This document shows positions 1 to 8,432 of a stretch of DNA of 64,000 bases, one piece after another. The position numbers and the translations under genes are program-made. The stretch is from Oscillospiraceae bacterium (GTDB lineage: Bacteria > Bacillota > Clostridia > Oscillospirales > Ruminococcaceae), in NCBI GenBank assembly GCA_900768125.1, contig CAAGBS010000027.1, positions 1 through 64,000 on the forward strand, written 5' to 3'. The notes below the pieces were generated by a model. That model did not search any database. It was not told the origin of the DNA and worked only from the letters and a program-made list of their open reading frames with translations. How positions within the stretch are numbered: position 1 is the first letter of the stretch; the number at the start of each line of letters is the position of its first letter.

Positions 1-227
1 TATCATCTGCGTCGTTACCAAACCTTGAAATACATACAGTATTACTGCGGTTTGGTGCCTAGCATCTGATATAAGTCATGTACGAAATCTGCTCGTGTCC
101 CGGTTTTTAGAGGTTCCCTTTTCTTTTTATGGAATTATAGTGCAGCGGTCCATTATACCGCAAATCCCGGAAATCTGTGCTTCCGGGATCTCTGGTATTC
201 AGCGGAGAACCGCATGTTTTCATAGTT
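1..227. other. Non-coding stretch downstream of rnpB
   Basis: I see no convincing gene here. The stretch contains a perfect 9-bp inverted repeat (164-172 with 181-189) and a small hairpin at 202-213, both in the trailer of the RNase P RNA. Neither is followed by a U-run, so where rnpB transcription ends is unclear. Two TATAAT-like hexamers on the minus strand (152-157 and 133-138) have no recognisable -35 partner. Confidence 0.4.
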
Positions 228-568
228 GGGACTCCATCGGTAAGCCGAGTTCTGTCGTGTATGACCATCTATCTAGGCGCAATGTTGCCATTACGCTCAA
301 GCCACCTTTTAACGAAGCGCGCCGAGCAGACGCGTTATCCTCCGCACCAATCGGTGTTGCATCGGGTAGGGTTTACATGGCGGTGCAGTCTCCTGCACCC
401 CGGTGAGCTCTTACCTCGCCTTTCCACCCTTACAGCTTTCGCTGCGGTATATCTCTGTTGCACTTGCCCTAAGGTCGCCCTCGGCTGATGTTATCAGTTA
501 CCCTGCTCTGTGATGCTCGGACTTTCCTCATTGCTGTTGCCAGCCCCGCGGTCATATAATGAAGTCCC
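228..568 (-). ncRNA. rnpB: RNase P RNA, bacterial class A
   Basis: This is the catalytic RNA of ribonuclease P, which cuts 5' leaders from tRNA precursors. Read on the minus strand it has the universal GAGGAAAGTCC block near the 5' end (about 519-529), the central GGTAAGAGCTCACC block, a GTAAACCCTACCC block, and the 3' signature ACAGAACTCGGCTTAC (about 239-254). The ends were set from helix P1: bases 559-568 pair with 228-237. The conserved blocks follow the class A (E. coli-like) layout, not the Bacillus class B layout. A 7-bp hairpin (569-585) lies between the promoter and P1 and may be removed or may protect the 5' end. Confidence 0.95.
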
Positions 569-594
569 AGGACTGAAACAGTCCTATCTCATAT

Positions 595-623
595 ATTATA
601 CCACGTTTACGGAGAAAAATCAA
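595..623 (-). promoter_or_regulatory. Vegetative promoter of rnpB
   Basis: On the minus strand a -35 box TTGATT (618-623) and a -10 box TATAAT (595-600) are separated by exactly 17 nt. Predicted initiation is about 20 nt before helix P1 of the RNase P RNA, which suits a strong constitutive promoter. Confidence 0.8.
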
Positions 624-632
624 GTAGCGTCA

Positions 633-665
633 CAAAAAAAGAAGCTGCGCCGGGGAAAGCGCAGC
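633..665 (-). terminator. Intrinsic terminator reading leftwards
   Basis: A 7-bp GC-rich stem (644-650 with 659-665) is followed on the minus strand by TTCTTTTTTT. No minus-strand gene ends just before it. The nearest is the ABC ATPase that stops at 1233, so its transcript would have to cross the whole plus-strand gene at 791-1231 before stopping here. The terminator also shields rnpB from readthrough. Confidence 0.7.
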
Positions 666-745
666 CGAAAATAAAGGAGAAACGCATGAAGGAAAATGTC
701 CTTACATTATATAAAACAACCGGGAACGCCAAAAGGTTGCAGGGG

Positions 746-774
746 TTTACAAATTTTTTTCCGTGTGTTATACT
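746..774 (+). promoter_or_regulatory. Promoter of the small membrane protein gene
   Basis: TTTACA (746-751) and TATACT (769-774) are spaced by 17 nt. They lie 17 nt upstream of the ATG at 791, so the leader would be short and just includes the GGGGTGAT ribosome-binding site. Confidence 0.65.
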
Positions 775-790
775 GAACTGGGGTGATAAT

Positions 791-1231
791 ATGGAACTTA
801 TTGCCGGCGCCGCTCTCGCCGTGCTTATACTGCTGATGGCGGGGCTTGATATCTGGTATATCTTCATGGGATTCGTCGCGCTGGTGACGCTGGGAGCGTT
901 CGCCACGATGGTGATGTTTTCCGTGTGCGCGGCAATGCTGGCAGGCTCGGCACGGAAAAAGGCGAGATTCACTCGCTTTGACGACAGCGGGAGATTCGAC
1001 TCAGCCGTGTATGAAATAGACGGCAGGGAGTTCCGCAACATGTTCCCCGCAGAATTTGTCATGCGTGACCGGCTCTACAGAAGCGACCGGAAAGTATCCG
1101 TAAGGCTCACAAGGAAGCGGCGCGTGTTCGACCGCAACGCGCTCATCACCGTAGGTGTAGGGCTTCCGCTGAGCGCTGTGATCACGGCGCTGTTCGGCTT
1201 TGCACTGGTGTTCATGGCGGGACTGCGCTGA
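791..1231 (+). CDS. Small membrane protein, unknown function
   Basis: The 146-residue product is not one I recognise. It opens with two hydrophobic segments (about residues 1-20 and 22-50), has a charged Arg/Lys-rich soluble middle (about 52-110), and ends with another hydrophobic segment (about 118-145). That suggests a membrane protein with one cytoplasmic or external loop domain. ATG 791 was chosen over an earlier in-frame ATG at 686 because it follows a GGGGTGAT site and because a good promoter (746-774) lies between the two. The gene is monocistronic and converges on the minus-strand ABC ATPase with only 1 bp between the stop codons. Confidence 0.6.
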   Translation: MELIAGAALAVLILLMAGLDIWYIFMGFVALVTLGAFATMVMFSVCAAMLAGSARKKARFTRFDDSGRFDSAVYEIDGREFRNMFPAEFVMRDRLYRSDRKVSVRLTRKRRVFDRNALITVGVGLPLSAVITALFGFALVFMAGLR

Positions 1232-1232
1232 A

Positions 1233-1901
1233 TCACCCCGCGGCTATCCTGCCGTCTGCTATACGGATAAGCCGCTCGGCGTGGCGGGCGGTGTTTTCAT
1301 CGTGGGTTATCATCACGATGGTTTTTCCGCACATATGCAGGGCTTCAAGTATCTCGCACACCACGCGTCCGGAGCGGCTGTCGAGATTGCCGCACGGCTC
1401 GTCCGCAAGTATCATTGACGGGCGGGAGGCTATCGCGCGGGCTATCGCAGTGCGCTGCTGCTGACCGCCGCTCATCTCGCAGGGGCGGTGTCCGGCGCGC
1501 TCCAGCAGTCCCACCTGCTCGAGGGCTTCGCGGGCGGCTTCGCAGCGCTGCTTCCTCGGGACTCCGCGGTACATCAGCGGCAGTTCCACGTTTTCCTGCG
1601 CGGTCAGGGTCGGAATAAGATTGAAACTCTGGAATACGAAGCCTATTTTGTTCGCGCGGATATGGCTCAGCTTGTCGTCGTTCAGGGAGGTCACGTTCTC
1701 GCCGTCCAGCAGGTAGCGCCCGGAGGTGGGCACGTCAAGGCAGCCAAGAATGTTCATCAGCGTGGATTTTCCACTTCCGCTCGCGCCGCAGATGGTGACG
1801 TACTCCCCGTCCGCTATGTCCAGGGATACCCCGTCTAACGCGCGCACAAGGCTTCCCCCCACGTGGTAGTAGCGGCGGAGGTCTTCGACTTTTATCGGCA
1901 T
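1233..1901 (-). CDS. ABC transporter ATP-binding protein, MacB/LolD type, orphan
   Basis: This is the ATPase subunit of an ABC exporter of the MacB/LolD/FtsE-like family, expected to power a membrane-bound permease that moves peptides or lipoproteins. It shows Walker A GASGSGKST, a Q-loop in FVFQSFNL, the signature MSGGQQQRTAIARA, Walker B ILADEP and the switch His in MITHD. The D-loop is slightly unusual (CGNLDS where GNLDS usually follows P-T). ATG 1901 was preferred over ATG 1907 because AGGAG sits 9 nt upstream of the former and only 3 nt from the latter. No permease gene lies next to it in the window. The next gene upstream is divergent, so this half-transporter is an orphan or works with a distant partner. 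Confidence 0.85.
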   Translation of the reverse strand: MPIKVEDLRRYYHVGGSLVRALDGVSLDIADGEYVTICGASGSGKSTLMNILGCLDVPTSGRYLLDGENVTSLNDDKLSHIRANKIGFVFQSFNLIPTLTAQENVELPLMYRGVPRKQRCEAAREALEQVGLLERAGHRPCEMSGGQQQRTAIARAIASRPSMILADEPCGNLDSRSGRVVCEILEALHMCGKTIVMITHDENTARHAERLIRIADGRIAAG

Positions 1902-1973
1902 GGTCATCAACTCCTTTTCTATGATATTGTGCGCCGGTTTTGCCTGGTTATGCCTTTTTTTACGCTGTATTTT

Positions 1974-1994
1974 CAGAATTGTAATGCAATTCTG
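1974..1994. promoter_or_regulatory. Perfect inverted repeat, possible operator
   Basis: CAGAATTG and CAATTCTG form 8-bp arms around a 5-nt centre in the divergent region between the ABC ATPase and the GGDEF gene. It lies 73-93 nt upstream of the ATPase start and 41 nt before the -35 box of the GGDEF promoter. It has no U-run, so a protein-binding site is more likely than a terminator. Confidence 0.4.
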
Positions 1995-2034
1995 CATTTT
2001 CTTCATCGGGCATGAAACTGATGGCTGAATATAC

Positions 2035-2063
2035 TTGATTTTTCTGATAAAATATGTTAGAAT
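2035..2063 (+). promoter_or_regulatory. Promoter of the LacI-GGDEF gene
   Basis: TTGATT (2035-2040) and TAGAAT (2058-2063) are separated by 17 nt, ahead of the GTG start at 2099. Confidence 0.65.
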
Positions 2064-2098
2064 AAAATATATGTTATCCGAGGAAAGGTCGTGTTTGT

Positions 2099-4015
2099 GT
2101 GCTGAAGAATACAGGGATCATAGGTCTGTGCTGCGCTGCGGCGAACAAGGAGCCTGCCAAGCCGATAATCGACAATATAGCAAATCAGCTGGAGATCTCC
2201 GGAAAATATAAAATGCTTGTTTTCCAGTGCTTTGAGGATATGTATGAAAGCACCAGGAGCGACAAGGGCGGTGCTTCCATATTCAGTCTGATAAATTATG
2301 ATATACTGGACGCGATGGTGATAGTCCCGTTTTCGATACACGACGGGGAAATGGTCGAGAGCATAGTCGAAAAATGTCTGGCGAACGAGCTTCCGGTCAT
2401 CTCGATAGACGCCCCCATACCCGGCACCTACTGCGTTTCCTTTGATTACTACGAGGCTTTCGCGGCAATATCAGAGCACGTCATCACATGGCACGACTGC
2501 AAGAAAATAAAGCTGGTGGCGGGTCCGCCGGATAATCTCTTTTCAAAGACGCGCGTGGACTGCTGCCGCGAGGTCATGGCGAGCCACGGGCTGACGCTTA
2601 ATGACTCAGATATAATAAACGGCGAGTTCTGGGAAACGCCTACATACGAAGCTATGGACAGGTTCTTTGAATCGGGGGAGCCGCTTCCGGACGCGTTTAT
2701 CTGCTGCAATGACTCGATGGCTATGGCGGTCTGCCTGAAGCTCAACGAGCACGGCTATACCGTGCCTGCAGATGTTATAGTCACGGGATTTGACGGCATT
2801 CAGCTGGAGCATTACCACAAGCCGAGGCTCACAAATGCGGTGCGCAACCACGAGCAGCTTGCGGAGGCGGTGCTGGAGATCATCGGCAGGATAACTTCAG
2901 GAGAATCCACCGCCCCCTACAATATCCAGCTCAGCTATGACCCGGTGTTCAGCGAGAGCTGCGGGTGCAGCTGTGAAAGCAGCGTGCTGGCCAACAAGAT
3001 GCTGGCTGATTTCATGAAAAGCTACAACTACTCGCTCAACTATGAAGAACACGTCAACGGTATGGAAAACAGCATTGCCGCCGACCCCACGCCGGAGAAT
3101 TTCAAGAATGTGCTGCGCCGGTACTGCTTTGGCAACTCGATGATATGCCTGACAAACGACTTCTACCGCTATTTCCACGGGCAGAGCGACACGCTGCCGG
3201 CATTCAGCGGTTTCGGGGATATGAGGGTGTTTCTTTCCACGTTTGAGGATGCCAGGGCTGAGGAAGCCGTGTTTCCCGCGGGCAGGATAATACCGCAGCT
3301 GGAGGGGTCGTTCGGTGAAAACAATACGCTGTTCATCGTTCCGCTGCACTTCCAAGATACGGTGCAGGGCTATTTTGTGACGCATTACGTTCTGGACGAG
3401 CATCACAATGAGCGGCTGTATACATTCATCGCCAGCCTTGACCGCTGCCTTGAAAACATGCGCAATCACGAGCACCTGAGTCTTCTCAACCGCAGGCTGG
3501 AATTTATGTTCACGCACGACCAGCTTACGCAGATATACAACCGCTACGGATTCTACAAGGGCTTCCGCGGAAGCTGCGCTGAATCCTCCGAGGGCGCGCG
3601 GGACGTTTTCATTGTTTCCATCGACCTCAACGATATGAAGTACATCAACGACCATTTCGGACACGCGGCGGGCGACGATGCACTTTGCGTCACAGCAAAG
3701 GCGCTGACCGGTGCGGCTGAGTACTGCGGCGGAGGAGTGATATGCTCGCGGTTCGGCGGCGATGAGTTCGTTGCTGCGAAAGTGTGCGGCGGCGACGCCA
3801 AGGAACAGGCAGAAAAATACCGCGAGGGCTTCGCAAAGACGCTTGCGGAGCTCAACGAGACATCCGGCAGTCCTTATACGGTGAAAGTCAGCGTAGGAGT
3901 ATATTCCGCCCCGCTGGACGGAGCGGATTCAGTAGACGCGCTCATCGAGCTTGCAGACAGGCTGATGTATTCGGATAAGGCGAAGCACAAGCGCCATCCG
4001 AGGAGCGGGGTCTGA
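2099..4015 (+). CDS. Diguanylate cyclase with LacI-type periplasmic-binding sensor
   Basis: The 638-residue protein has a LacI/RbsB-like substrate-binding fold (about residues 5-285; note the CNDSMAMAV and TGFDG motifs typical of LacI effector domains). A Cys-rich ESCGCSCES stretch follows, then a middle region (about 300-455) and a C-terminal GGDEF domain (about 470-632). The active site is intact: RFGGDEF at residues 551-557. The RxxD inhibitory site expected just upstream is absent. There is no signal peptide or membrane segment, so it should sense a soluble cytoplasmic ligand and turn GTP into cyclic di-GMP. Start GTG 2099 follows GAGGAAAGG. It is monocistronic, with a promoter at 2035 and a terminator at 4051. 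The ligand cannot be told from sequence; the fold suggests a sugar. Confidence 0.85.
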   Translation: MLKNTGIIGLCCAAANKEPAKPIIDNIANQLEISGKYKMLVFQCFEDMYESTRSDKGGASIFSLINYDILDAMVIVPFSIHDGEMVESIVEKCLANELPVISIDAPIPGTYCVSFDYYEAFAAISEHVITWHDCKKIKLVAGPPDNLFSKTRVDCCREVMASHGLTLNDSDIINGEFWETPTYEAMDRFFESGEPLPDAFICCNDSMAMAVCLKLNEHGYTVPADVIVTGFDGIQLEHYHKPRLTNAVRNHEQLAEAVLEIIGRITSGESTAPYNIQLSYDPVFSESCGCSCESSVLANKMLADFMKSYNYSLNYEEHVNGMENSIAADPTPENFKNVLRRYCFGNSMICLTNDFYRYFHGQSDTLPAFSGFGDMRVFLSTFEDARAEEAVFPAGRIIPQLEGSFGENNTLFIVPLHFQDTVQGYFVTHYVLDEHHNERLYTFIASLDRCLENMRNHEHLSLLNRRLEFMFTHDQLTQIYNRYGFYKGFRGSCAESSEGARDVFIVSIDLNDMKYINDHFGHAAGDDALCVTAKALTGAAEYCGGGVICSRFGGDEFVAAKVCGGDAKEQAEKYREGFAKTLAELNETSGSPYTVKVSVGVYSAPLDGADSVDALIELADRLMYSDKAKHKRHPRSGV

Positions 4016-4044
4016 TAAGCGTTTGCCCGTTTTTCCTGAACAAT

Positions 4045-4080
4045 AAAAAAGGAGCTGCGATCGCCGCAGCTCCTTTCATA
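4045..4080. terminator. Bidirectional terminator between GGDEF and chemoreceptor genes
   Basis: A perfect 9-bp stem (4051-4059 with 4065-4073) has a 5-nt loop. It is preceded by six A and followed by TTTCATAATTAT, so it can stop the plus-strand cyclase gene and, with its T6 tract, the minus-strand chemoreceptor gene. Confidence 0.85.
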
Positions 4081-4090
4081 ATTATAGGGC

Positions 4091-6145
4091 TTATCTGTGG
4101 AGGGTGAATCTGCCGACAAGCGATTTCATCGTCTCTGCCTGACCTGCAAGCTCCTCGGCTGCCGCCGCGCTCTGCTCGGAAGCGGCGGAGTTGTTCTGAG
4201 TTACGGTGGAGAGCTGCTCCACGCCGGATGTCACCTGCTCGATGGCTTCGGACTGGCTCTGGGAGTTCTTTGAGATGTCGCTTATGGACTTCACGATATC
4301 GTCAATGCTGTTGACGACCGTATGCAGGGATTCTGCGGTCTGGTTTGCGATCTCGGAGCCGTTTTCGACTGCTTCCATCGTCTTGCTGATGAGTGCTGAC
4401 GTATTCTGCGAAGCCTCCGCAGACTTGGAAGCGAGGTTTCTTACTTCGTCTGCGACTACCGCGAAGCCCTTTCCGGCTTCGCCTGCGCGGGCGGCTTCGA
4501 TAGCGGCATTGAGCGCCAGAATGTTGGTCTGGAATGCGATGTCCTCGATGGTCTTGATTATCTCGCTTATCTCATCGGTGTTCTTGTTGATATCCTGCAT
4601 TGCGGCGAGCATATCGTTCATTCGCTGATTGCTGAGGTTTGCCTCTGTGCCGATGGAGTTCATGTTGTTGTTGACAAGCTCCGCTTCCTCGGCGTTCTTC
4701 TTTATCTCACCGGATATATCGACTATAGTAGCGGACAGCTCCTGTATAGAGCCTGCCTGCTGTGTGGAGCCCGCTGCCAGCGACTGCGCGCCAACGGATA
4801 CCTGGTCTGCGCCGGTAGCGACCTGGTCTGCGGCACGGTCTATCTCAACGAGCGTGCTGTTGAGCGAGGAGGTTATGTTGTCGAGCGCTGTCTTCAGCTT
4901 TGCGAACTGACCCTTATAATCAAGCGTGAGCGAGATGTCAAGATTGCCATCGGCTATCTGGTTTAAAACTGAGGAAATTTCAGATATGTAACCGACATAA
5001 TCGCGCAGCCTGATGGTGGTCTTTCCGAAATTCTCTGCAAGATCGCCTATGTCGTCGTTTGAGGTGCGTTCAACATTCACGTCGAAGTGACCGTCGGCTA
5101 TTTTGGCGGCAGCCTCTGTAAGTGACTTTATCGGGCGGGTCATTTTCTTTGTAAGGAACAATGCGGCAAAAACTGCGATAGCAGAAACGGTAACTATCGC
5201 GCCTGCTATCATAATGAAAAGCTGCGTTGTTTTGTTTAATATTTCCGATCTTTCTGCGGTGACAATGAATTTCATTCCGTTTGAAAGAGTTGTAAAGACT
5301 GACTTGCGGTCAGCGCCGTTTATTCTTTCATCTGTCATCGAAGCGCTTTTCTGTTCAGACAGACTGCCGACAAGAGCGTCCATGTTCCTGCTGTTCGGGA
5401 GATCATTCAGGTTTGTTCCGAAATCAATACCGGGGCAGTACATCACGCTGCCGGAGTTGTCGGTGATTATCGGCATATATGTGGAATATTCCTCTGCCTG
5501 GCCTGCAATGTTCTGCAGCATGGTGAAATCAATATCCATGCCGATTATGCCAACATTCGTGCCATCAATGAACAGCGGAACTACATAGGATATCATATAT
5601 ATGCCTACGTTTTCGTTGAGGTACGGCGACATCCATGTAGCCTTGCCGTTGTTCACAGGGGTGTAGTACCAGCCGACGTGCGCGATATCAGTCTTGTCGT
5701 ATATGCTGAAATCGGTCGGCGTTACGCTCTGGAAAGGATCTGTAGTATTGTTTCTGGTGAGGAAAAGTCCGGAGGTAGGCTCGGTGAAATCCGGGTTGTA
5801 CCTGAGATAAGCGCACACCGCACCCTCGGTGTTGGAAGCGGAATTCATAAGTATCGGTTCCATTTTATCGGTGTAGTCTGAAACATAGCCGGAGTCGGAC
5901 CGGAACTTGCTGAAATCACTTATTGAACTCAGCGCTATATCAGAGACCGAGTTGACTGAAAGCTCGACATTGCCGAGATATGCGTCGATATCCGCAGCGA
6001 TATTCTGGCATTCAGCAGTCATTATCGCGCTGGCGTTTTCCACCATAAGCCGGATGGAGTCTATCAGTGACAGAGTGCCTACAGCTAATGATGAAACAAC
6101 TGTGCAAGCGGCGACCATTATGCTGATTTTCTTTGAAATAGTCAT
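4091..6145 (-). CDS. Methyl-accepting chemotaxis protein with dCache sensor
   Basis: This is a transmembrane chemoreceptor of 684 residues. TM1 is about residues 8-30, followed by a large extracytoplasmic region of dCache size, TM2 (about 303-325), a HAMP domain, and a C-terminal coiled-coil signalling domain. The signalling domain carries the conserved hairpin tip around [19 protein letters not shown], which binds CheA/CheW. ATG 6145 was chosen because GGAGG lies 8 nt upstream; an earlier ATG at 6169 has no such site. It stands alone on the minus strand with its own promoter and terminator. It probably feeds the flagellar system encoded later in the window, although CheA and CheW are not here. 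Confidence 0.93.
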   Translation of the reverse strand: MTISKKISIMVAACTVVSSLAVGTLSLIDSIRLMVENASAIMTAECQNIAADIDAYLGNVELSVNSVSDIALSSISDFSKFRSDSGYVSDYTDKMEPILMNSASNTEGAVCAYLRYNPDFTEPTSGLFLTRNNTTDPFQSVTPTDFSIYDKTDIAHVGWYYTPVNNGKATWMSPYLNENVGIYMISYVVPLFIDGTNVGIIGMDIDFTMLQNIAGQAEEYSTYMPIITDNSGSVMYCPGIDFGTNLNDLPNSRNMDALVGSLSEQKSASMTDERINGADRKSVFTTLSNGMKFIVTAERSEILNKTTQLFIMIAGAIVTVSAIAVFAALFLTKKMTRPIKSLTEAAAKIADGHFDVNVERTSNDDIGDLAENFGKTTIRLRDYVGYISEISSVLNQIADGNLDISLTLDYKGQFAKLKTALDNITSSLNSTLVEIDRAADQVATGADQVSVGAQSLAAGSTQQAGSIQELSATIVDISGEIKKNAEEAELVNNNMNSIGTEANLSNQRMNDMLAAMQDINKNTDEISEIIKTIEDIAFQTNILALNAAIEAARAGEAGKGFAVVADEVRNLASKSAEASQNTSALISKTMEAVENGSEIANQTAESLHTVVNSIDDIVKSISDISKNSQSQSEAIEQVTSGVEQLSTVTQNNSAASEQSAAAAEELAGQAETMKSLVGRFTLHR

Positions 6146-6191
6146 ATATAATGCCTCCAAAATACTCATTATTTCACTGTCTGTGCAAAAT

Positions 6192-6205
6192 GCTGTCCGG
6201 ACAGC
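6192..6205. promoter_or_regulatory. 14-bp perfect palindrome in the chemoreceptor leader
   Basis: GCTGTCCGGACAGC is a perfect palindrome in the untranslated leader of the chemoreceptor gene, 13 bp downstream of the -10 box. It could be an operator for a dimeric repressor. No U-run follows it. Confidence 0.35.
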
Positions 6206-6218
6206 TGCTTTTAATGTA

Positions 6219-6247
6219 ATTATATCACAACATTAGAGAAATTTCAA
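6219..6247 (-). promoter_or_regulatory. Vegetative promoter of the chemoreceptor gene
   Basis: On the minus strand TTGAAA (6242-6247) and TATAAT (6219-6224) are separated by 17 nt. This looks like a sigma-A promoter. I saw no sigma-28 type site (TAAA, about 15 nt, CCGATAT) here. Confidence 0.75.
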
Positions 6248-6311
6248 TAATTTTTAAAAAAATGTGCAACGCGCATTGCAATACAAACTGTTTGGCGAAA
6301 CAAAATAATAC

Positions 6312-6340
6312 TTGAAATATATCGGAAAAAGTGGTACAAT
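6312..6340 (+). promoter_or_regulatory. Promoter of ychF
   Basis: TTGAAA (6312-6317) and TACAAT (6335-6340) are spaced by 17 nt, 49 nt before the ychF start codon. Confidence 0.75.
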
Positions 6341-6388
6341 AAAAAAAGAACACATCTTTGAATCTAAAACAGAGGAGAATAACAGGCA

Positions 6389-7483
6389 ATGAAATTAGGA
6401 ATGGTAGGTCTGCCGAACGTCGGCAAGAGCACCCTTTTCAACGCACTCACAAACGCGGGGGCAGAATCCGCGAATTATCCGTTCTGCACGATAGAGCCGA
6501 ATGTCGGCATAGTTTCTGTTCCGGACGAGCGCCTTGACAAGCTCGCCGAGATGTACAATCCTGAAAAGTTCACCCCGGCTACGCTGGAGTTCGTGGACAT
6601 CGCAGGTCTTGTGAAAGGCGCTTCCAAGGGCGAGGGTCTGGGAAACAAGTTCCTTTCGAATATCCGCGAGGTCGACGCAATAGTTCACGTTGTGCGCTGC
6701 TTCCAGGACGACAATATAATCCACGTTGACGGCAGCATCGGCGCAGCAAGGGATATCGAGACCATCAACCTGGAGCTTATCTTCTCCGACCTGGAGATAC
6801 TCGACCGCCGTATCGACCGCGCGAAGAAAGCCGTGAAGGGCGACAAGTCGCTGCAGAAGGAAGTTGATTTCTTCGAAGCGCTGAAGGCTCACCTTGAGAA
6901 CGGAAAGTCCGCGCGCAGCTACGACTTCACCGAGGACGAGCGCGCGATGTTAAAGGACACTCCGCTGCTTTCCAACAAGCCGGTCATCTACGCCGCGAAC
7001 CTTTCCGAGGCGGACTTCACCGGAGACATCAACAGCAACAAGGAATATCAGGCAGTATGCGCCATCGCAAAGGAAGAGAACGCCGAGGTGCTCCCTATCT
7101 GCGCGCAGATAGAGGCTGAGATATCCGGAATGAGCGACGAGGACAAGGAACTGTTCCTTGCGGATATGCACCTTGAAAGCTCCGGACTTGCGAGAATAAT
7201 CAAGACCGGATATCATCTGCTGGGTCTTATATCCTACCTCACCGCAGGCCCGCAGGAGGTGCGCGCATGGACCATCACCCGCGGCACCAAGGCTCCGCAG
7301 GCTGCCGGAAAGATACACACCGACTTTGAAAAGGGATTTATCCGCGCAGAGATAGTCGCATTCGACGACCTGATGAAGTGCGGAAGCATGGCGGCAGCAA
7401 AGGAAAAGGGTCTTGTCCGTCTGGAGGGCAAGGACTACGTTATGCAGGACGGCGATGTTACGCTGTTCCGCTTCAACGTCTGA
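6389..7483 (+). CDS. ychF: Redox-regulated ATPase YchF (Obg-like)
   Basis: YchF is a ribosome-associated P-loop protein of the Obg family that prefers ATP. The product is 364 residues, the usual length. It has G1 GLPNVGKST at the N-terminus, a G3 in [11 protein letters not shown], a helical insertion in the middle, and the C-terminal TGS domain ending in [10 protein letters not shown], which is nearly invariant in the family. The start follows AGAGGAG. It is transcribed from its own promoter at 6312. It is followed after 30 bp by the NERD gene, with which it may form a short operon. Confidence 0.97.
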   Translation: MKLGMVGLPNVGKSTLFNALTNAGAESANYPFCTIEPNVGIVSVPDERLDKLAEMYNPEKFTPATLEFVDIAGLVKGASKGEGLGNKFLSNIREVDAIVHVVRCFQDDNIIHVDGSIGAARDIETINLELIFSDLEILDRRIDRAKKAVKGDKSLQKEVDFFEALKAHLENGKSARSYDFTEDERAMLKDTPLLSNKPVIYAANLSEADFTGDINSNKEYQAVCAIAKEENAEVLPICAQIEAEISGMSDEDKELFLADMHLESSGLARIIKTGYHLLGLISYLTAGPQEVRAWTITRGTKAPQAAGKIHTDFEKGFIRAEIVAFDDLMKCGSMAAAKEKGLVRLEGKDYVMQDGDVTLFRFNV

Positions 7484-7513
7484 TTACCGGCAGGCTTACG
7501 GTGTGAGGTGACA

Positions 7514-8251
7514 ATGAACAAGATAATTAGAGGGCGGAACGCCAACACAAAGAAAGTCAAGACTCTGTTCATTGCTCAGGTGGTACTGGGCGTTATGCCG
7601 GTGCTGCTGCTCATTCTGTTCGTCTGGAAGAAGATGTACCAGACTCCTATAGTCGGTACCGTTTTCATAATCCTTATATTTCTGTGCAACCTTGCGTATG
7701 CATTTCTGGCGCGGTGGTATGCGGTGCTGCATTCCGGCGTCAAGGGCGAGCGCAGGCTGTTCCGCACGGTTAAGAAGCTTCACGGGACAAACATCGTGTT
7801 CCACAATCTCCCGGTGCGGTACAAGCGCGGGCGGTCGGAACTGGATATGCTGATAGTCTGCCACTCGGGTGTGCTGATAATCGAGGTCAAGAATCATTCC
7901 GGCACCATATCCGGCAGCTGGAAGGACGACAAGTGGACCCAGCGGAAGCACTACCGCGACGGCAAAGTCACCGAGACCATGATGGACAATCCTATAAAGC
8001 AGATGCGCCGTCAGCGCGATATAGTCAAGAGCATTCTCACTGCGGCAGAGGAAAACGTGTGGATAGATTCCGTGCTGTATTTCTCATCGCCCAACGCGAA
8101 GCTGAAGCTCTCGCTGCGCGAGAACGACTATGTGTGCTGCGAGAGCGCCGAGCTGCTGGATTTCCTCAGAAGCTACGACAGCGGGGAAACGCTTTCAAAG
8201 ACACGCATGGAGCGTATCGCCCAGATACTCCGGGACAGCTCCGGGGTCTGA
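7514..8251 (+). CDS. NERD-domain protein, nuclease-related, membrane-anchored
   Basis: This is a 245-residue protein with two N-terminal hydrophobic segments (about residues 16-38 and 45-66) and a NERD (nuclease-related) domain (about 75-185). The domain keeps a PD-(D/E)XK-like core: Asp in ELDMLIV, then Glu and Lys in IIEVKNH. NERD proteins are presumed to process or sense nucleic acid, but the role of most is unknown. ATG 7514 was preferred over the in-frame GTG 7508 because the GTGAGGTG site suits the ATG. Its stop codon lies one base before the -35 box of the thiamine operon promoter. Confidence 0.75.
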   Translation: MNKIIRGRNANTKKVKTLFIAQVVLGVMPVLLLILFVWKKMYQTPIVGTVFIILIFLCNLAYAFLARWYAVLHSGVKGERRLFRTVKKLHGTNIVFHNLPVRYKRGRSELDMLIVCHSGVLIIEVKNHSGTISGSWKDDKWTQRKHYRDGKVTETMMDNPIKQMRRQRDIVKSILTAAEENVWIDSVLYFSSPNAKLKLSLRENDYVCCESAELLDFLRSYDSGETLSKTRMERIAQILRDSSGV

Positions 8252-8252
8252 C

Positions 8253-8281
8253 TTGACAAACCTGTTTTTAAGTGATATAAT
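8253..8281 (+). promoter_or_regulatory. Promoter of the thiamine operon
   Basis: A consensus TTGACA (8253-8258) and a perfect TATAAT (8276-8281) are spaced by 17 nt, immediately after the NERD stop codon. This strong promoter drives the TPP riboswitch leader. Confidence 0.85.
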
Positions 8282-8284
8282 AAG

Positions 8285-8375
8285 ATACGCTGGGGGTACT
8301 CCTTGGAGTTGAGAGGGCATAACGCCCGACCCTTTGAACCTGTTGGTCAATACCATCGTAGGGAAGCCGTGATGA
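8285..8375 (+). promoter_or_regulatory. TPP riboswitch (THI box)
   Basis: The leader contains the thi-box core in order: GGGGGTAC, then GTTGAGAGGG, ACCCTTTGAACCTG and the 3' block CGTAGGGAAG. These make the pyrimidine- and pyrophosphate-sensing arms that bind thiamine pyrophosphate. It sits between a strong promoter and an intrinsic terminator (8387-8415) ahead of thiD. The expected behaviour is transcription termination when TPP is plentiful. Confidence 0.95.
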
Positions 8376-8386
8376 ATCAGATTTTC

Positions 8387-8415
8387 AGGACTTCTGCGCT
8401 GTAGAAGTCCTTTTT
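8387..8415 (+). terminator. Riboswitch-controlled terminator before thiD
   Basis: A perfect 9-bp stem (8387-8395 with 8403-8411) is followed by a T-run, directly downstream of the TPP aptamer and 18 nt before the thiD start. It is the expression platform of the riboswitch. Confidence 0.9.
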
Positions 8416-8432
8416 CATTAGGAGGTACCGCG

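Noticed and set aside
1..73. Minus-strand peptide resembling a GGDEF signature (SRFGNDADD) at the left edge
   Set aside because: The frame has a stop codon 20 codons before the edge, no start codon, and only a nine-residue likeness to the motif. It is not enough to call a truncated cyclase.
95..488. Two overlapping 103-codon plus-strand ORFs
   Set aside because: They lie over the RNase P RNA gene and its trailer on the opposite strand; the RNA explains the sequence.
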